DNA of 64,000 nt, taken from NCBI GenBank assembly GCA_003165595.1, contig PLWQ01000026.1, positions 187,128 to 251,127 on the forward strand. Direction: 5' to 3'. This DNA is from Fibrobacterota bacterium. Lineage in GTDB: Bacteria > Fibrobacterota > Chitinivibrionia > Chitinivibrionales > FEN-1185. Below, one piece after another: positions 63,907-64,000 of the stretch. The position numbers and the translations under genes were made by a program. How positions within the stretch are numbered: the stretch's first letter is position 1; every line of letters starts with the position of its first letter. Under the pieces are notes generated by a model. It searched no databases, was not told the origin of the DNA, and saw only the letters and a program-made list of their open reading frames with translations.

Positions 63907-64000
63907 ATGAATTCAACACTTCTTGACAACTTCATTCAAAAGAAACCAAAGATTCTTTCGAAAATTGCTTCTCCACTTCGGAACCTGTCAATAGTAATGA
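63907..64000 (+). CDS. Partial gene running off the right edge
   Basis: An ATG at 63907 follows GGAGGATTTT, a good ribosome-binding site. The 31 visible codons (MNSTLLDNFIQKKPKILSKI followed by ASPLRNLSIVM) stay open to the window end. The visible part is basic and helical; the family cannot be told from so few residues. Confidence 0.5.
   Translation, partial: MNSTLLDNFIQKKPKILSKIASPLRNLSIVM

Overview
The window reads as one contiguous stretch of a Gram-negative, free-living or anaerobic polysaccharide degrader. Lipoproteins, type IV pilus genes, a periplasm-directed TPR protein, an ECF sigma/anti-sigma pair, NUDIX RppH and an F-type ATPase preceded by AtpZ fit an FCB-type bacterium. A shared C-terminal beta-sandwich tail ending in basic/hydrophobic strands, on secreted hydrolases of unrelated families, resembles the type IX-like sorting tails of the FCB group. 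My inference is Fibrobacterota (Chitinispirillum/Chitinivibrio-like) or a near relative. No rRNA, tRNA, CRISPR array or intact transposase gene was found.

Layout. 1-9.0 kb: three tandem secreted GH2-type paralogues, two of which share a near-identical downstream intergenic cassette. 9.3-10.9 kb: secreted 5'-nucleotidase. 11-13.2 kb: NfnAB-type electron-bifurcating transhydrogenase pair. 13.4-16.8 kb: CgeB-like glycosyltransferase overlapping a PfkB-fold protein with a changed catalytic Asp, then PilZ and ADP-ribosylglycohydrolase. 17-19.6 kb: cmk-rpsA. 19.8-22.6 kb: flgM, pilC, pilT. 22.9-31.4 kb: SPOR protein, Crp-type regulator, then a minus-strand group (LMW phosphatase, amidase, giant TPR protein, RppH, sigma factor, anti-sigma). 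31.5-41.5 kb: tyrS, mtgA, membrane proteins, a beta-helix-like protein, two methyltransferases, an EF-hand membrane protein, YciI and a CsgG-type lipoprotein.

41.7-51 kb: a second carbohydrate locus on the minus strand: a clan-A-like glycosidase, a secreted calcineurin-like phosphoesterase, a GH76 alpha-mannanase with ricin and CBM6-like modules, and a GH64 beta-1,3-glucanase. GH76 plus GH64 points to fungal or yeast wall glucan/mannan. Inside it sit three very small, tightly packed genes (the last frameshifted) and a 21-bp-period tandem array. 51.3-53.2 kb: TPR-glycosyltransferase and a YoeB toxin remnant. 53.3-60.6 kb: complete F-ATPase operon atpZ-I-B-E-F-H-A-G-D-C, interrupted at two junctions by inverted copies of the same small repeat element. 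60.9-61.7 kb: a hypothetical gene. 61.8-63.9 kb: 2.1 kb without credible genes but full of repeats, including a 42-bp-period array with a palindromic core, duplicated modules and strong hairpins. A gene starts at 63907 and leaves the window.

The most notable points are: three GH2 paralogues in which the usual acid/base Glu is Gly; the small-gene cluster at 43.6-44.3 kb; two tandem arrays with periods of 21 and 42 bp (two and four DNA helical turns); and repeat elements embedded in the ATPase operon. All starts were chosen from ribosome-binding sites, gene overlaps and signal peptides read by eye; no alignment or database search was run.
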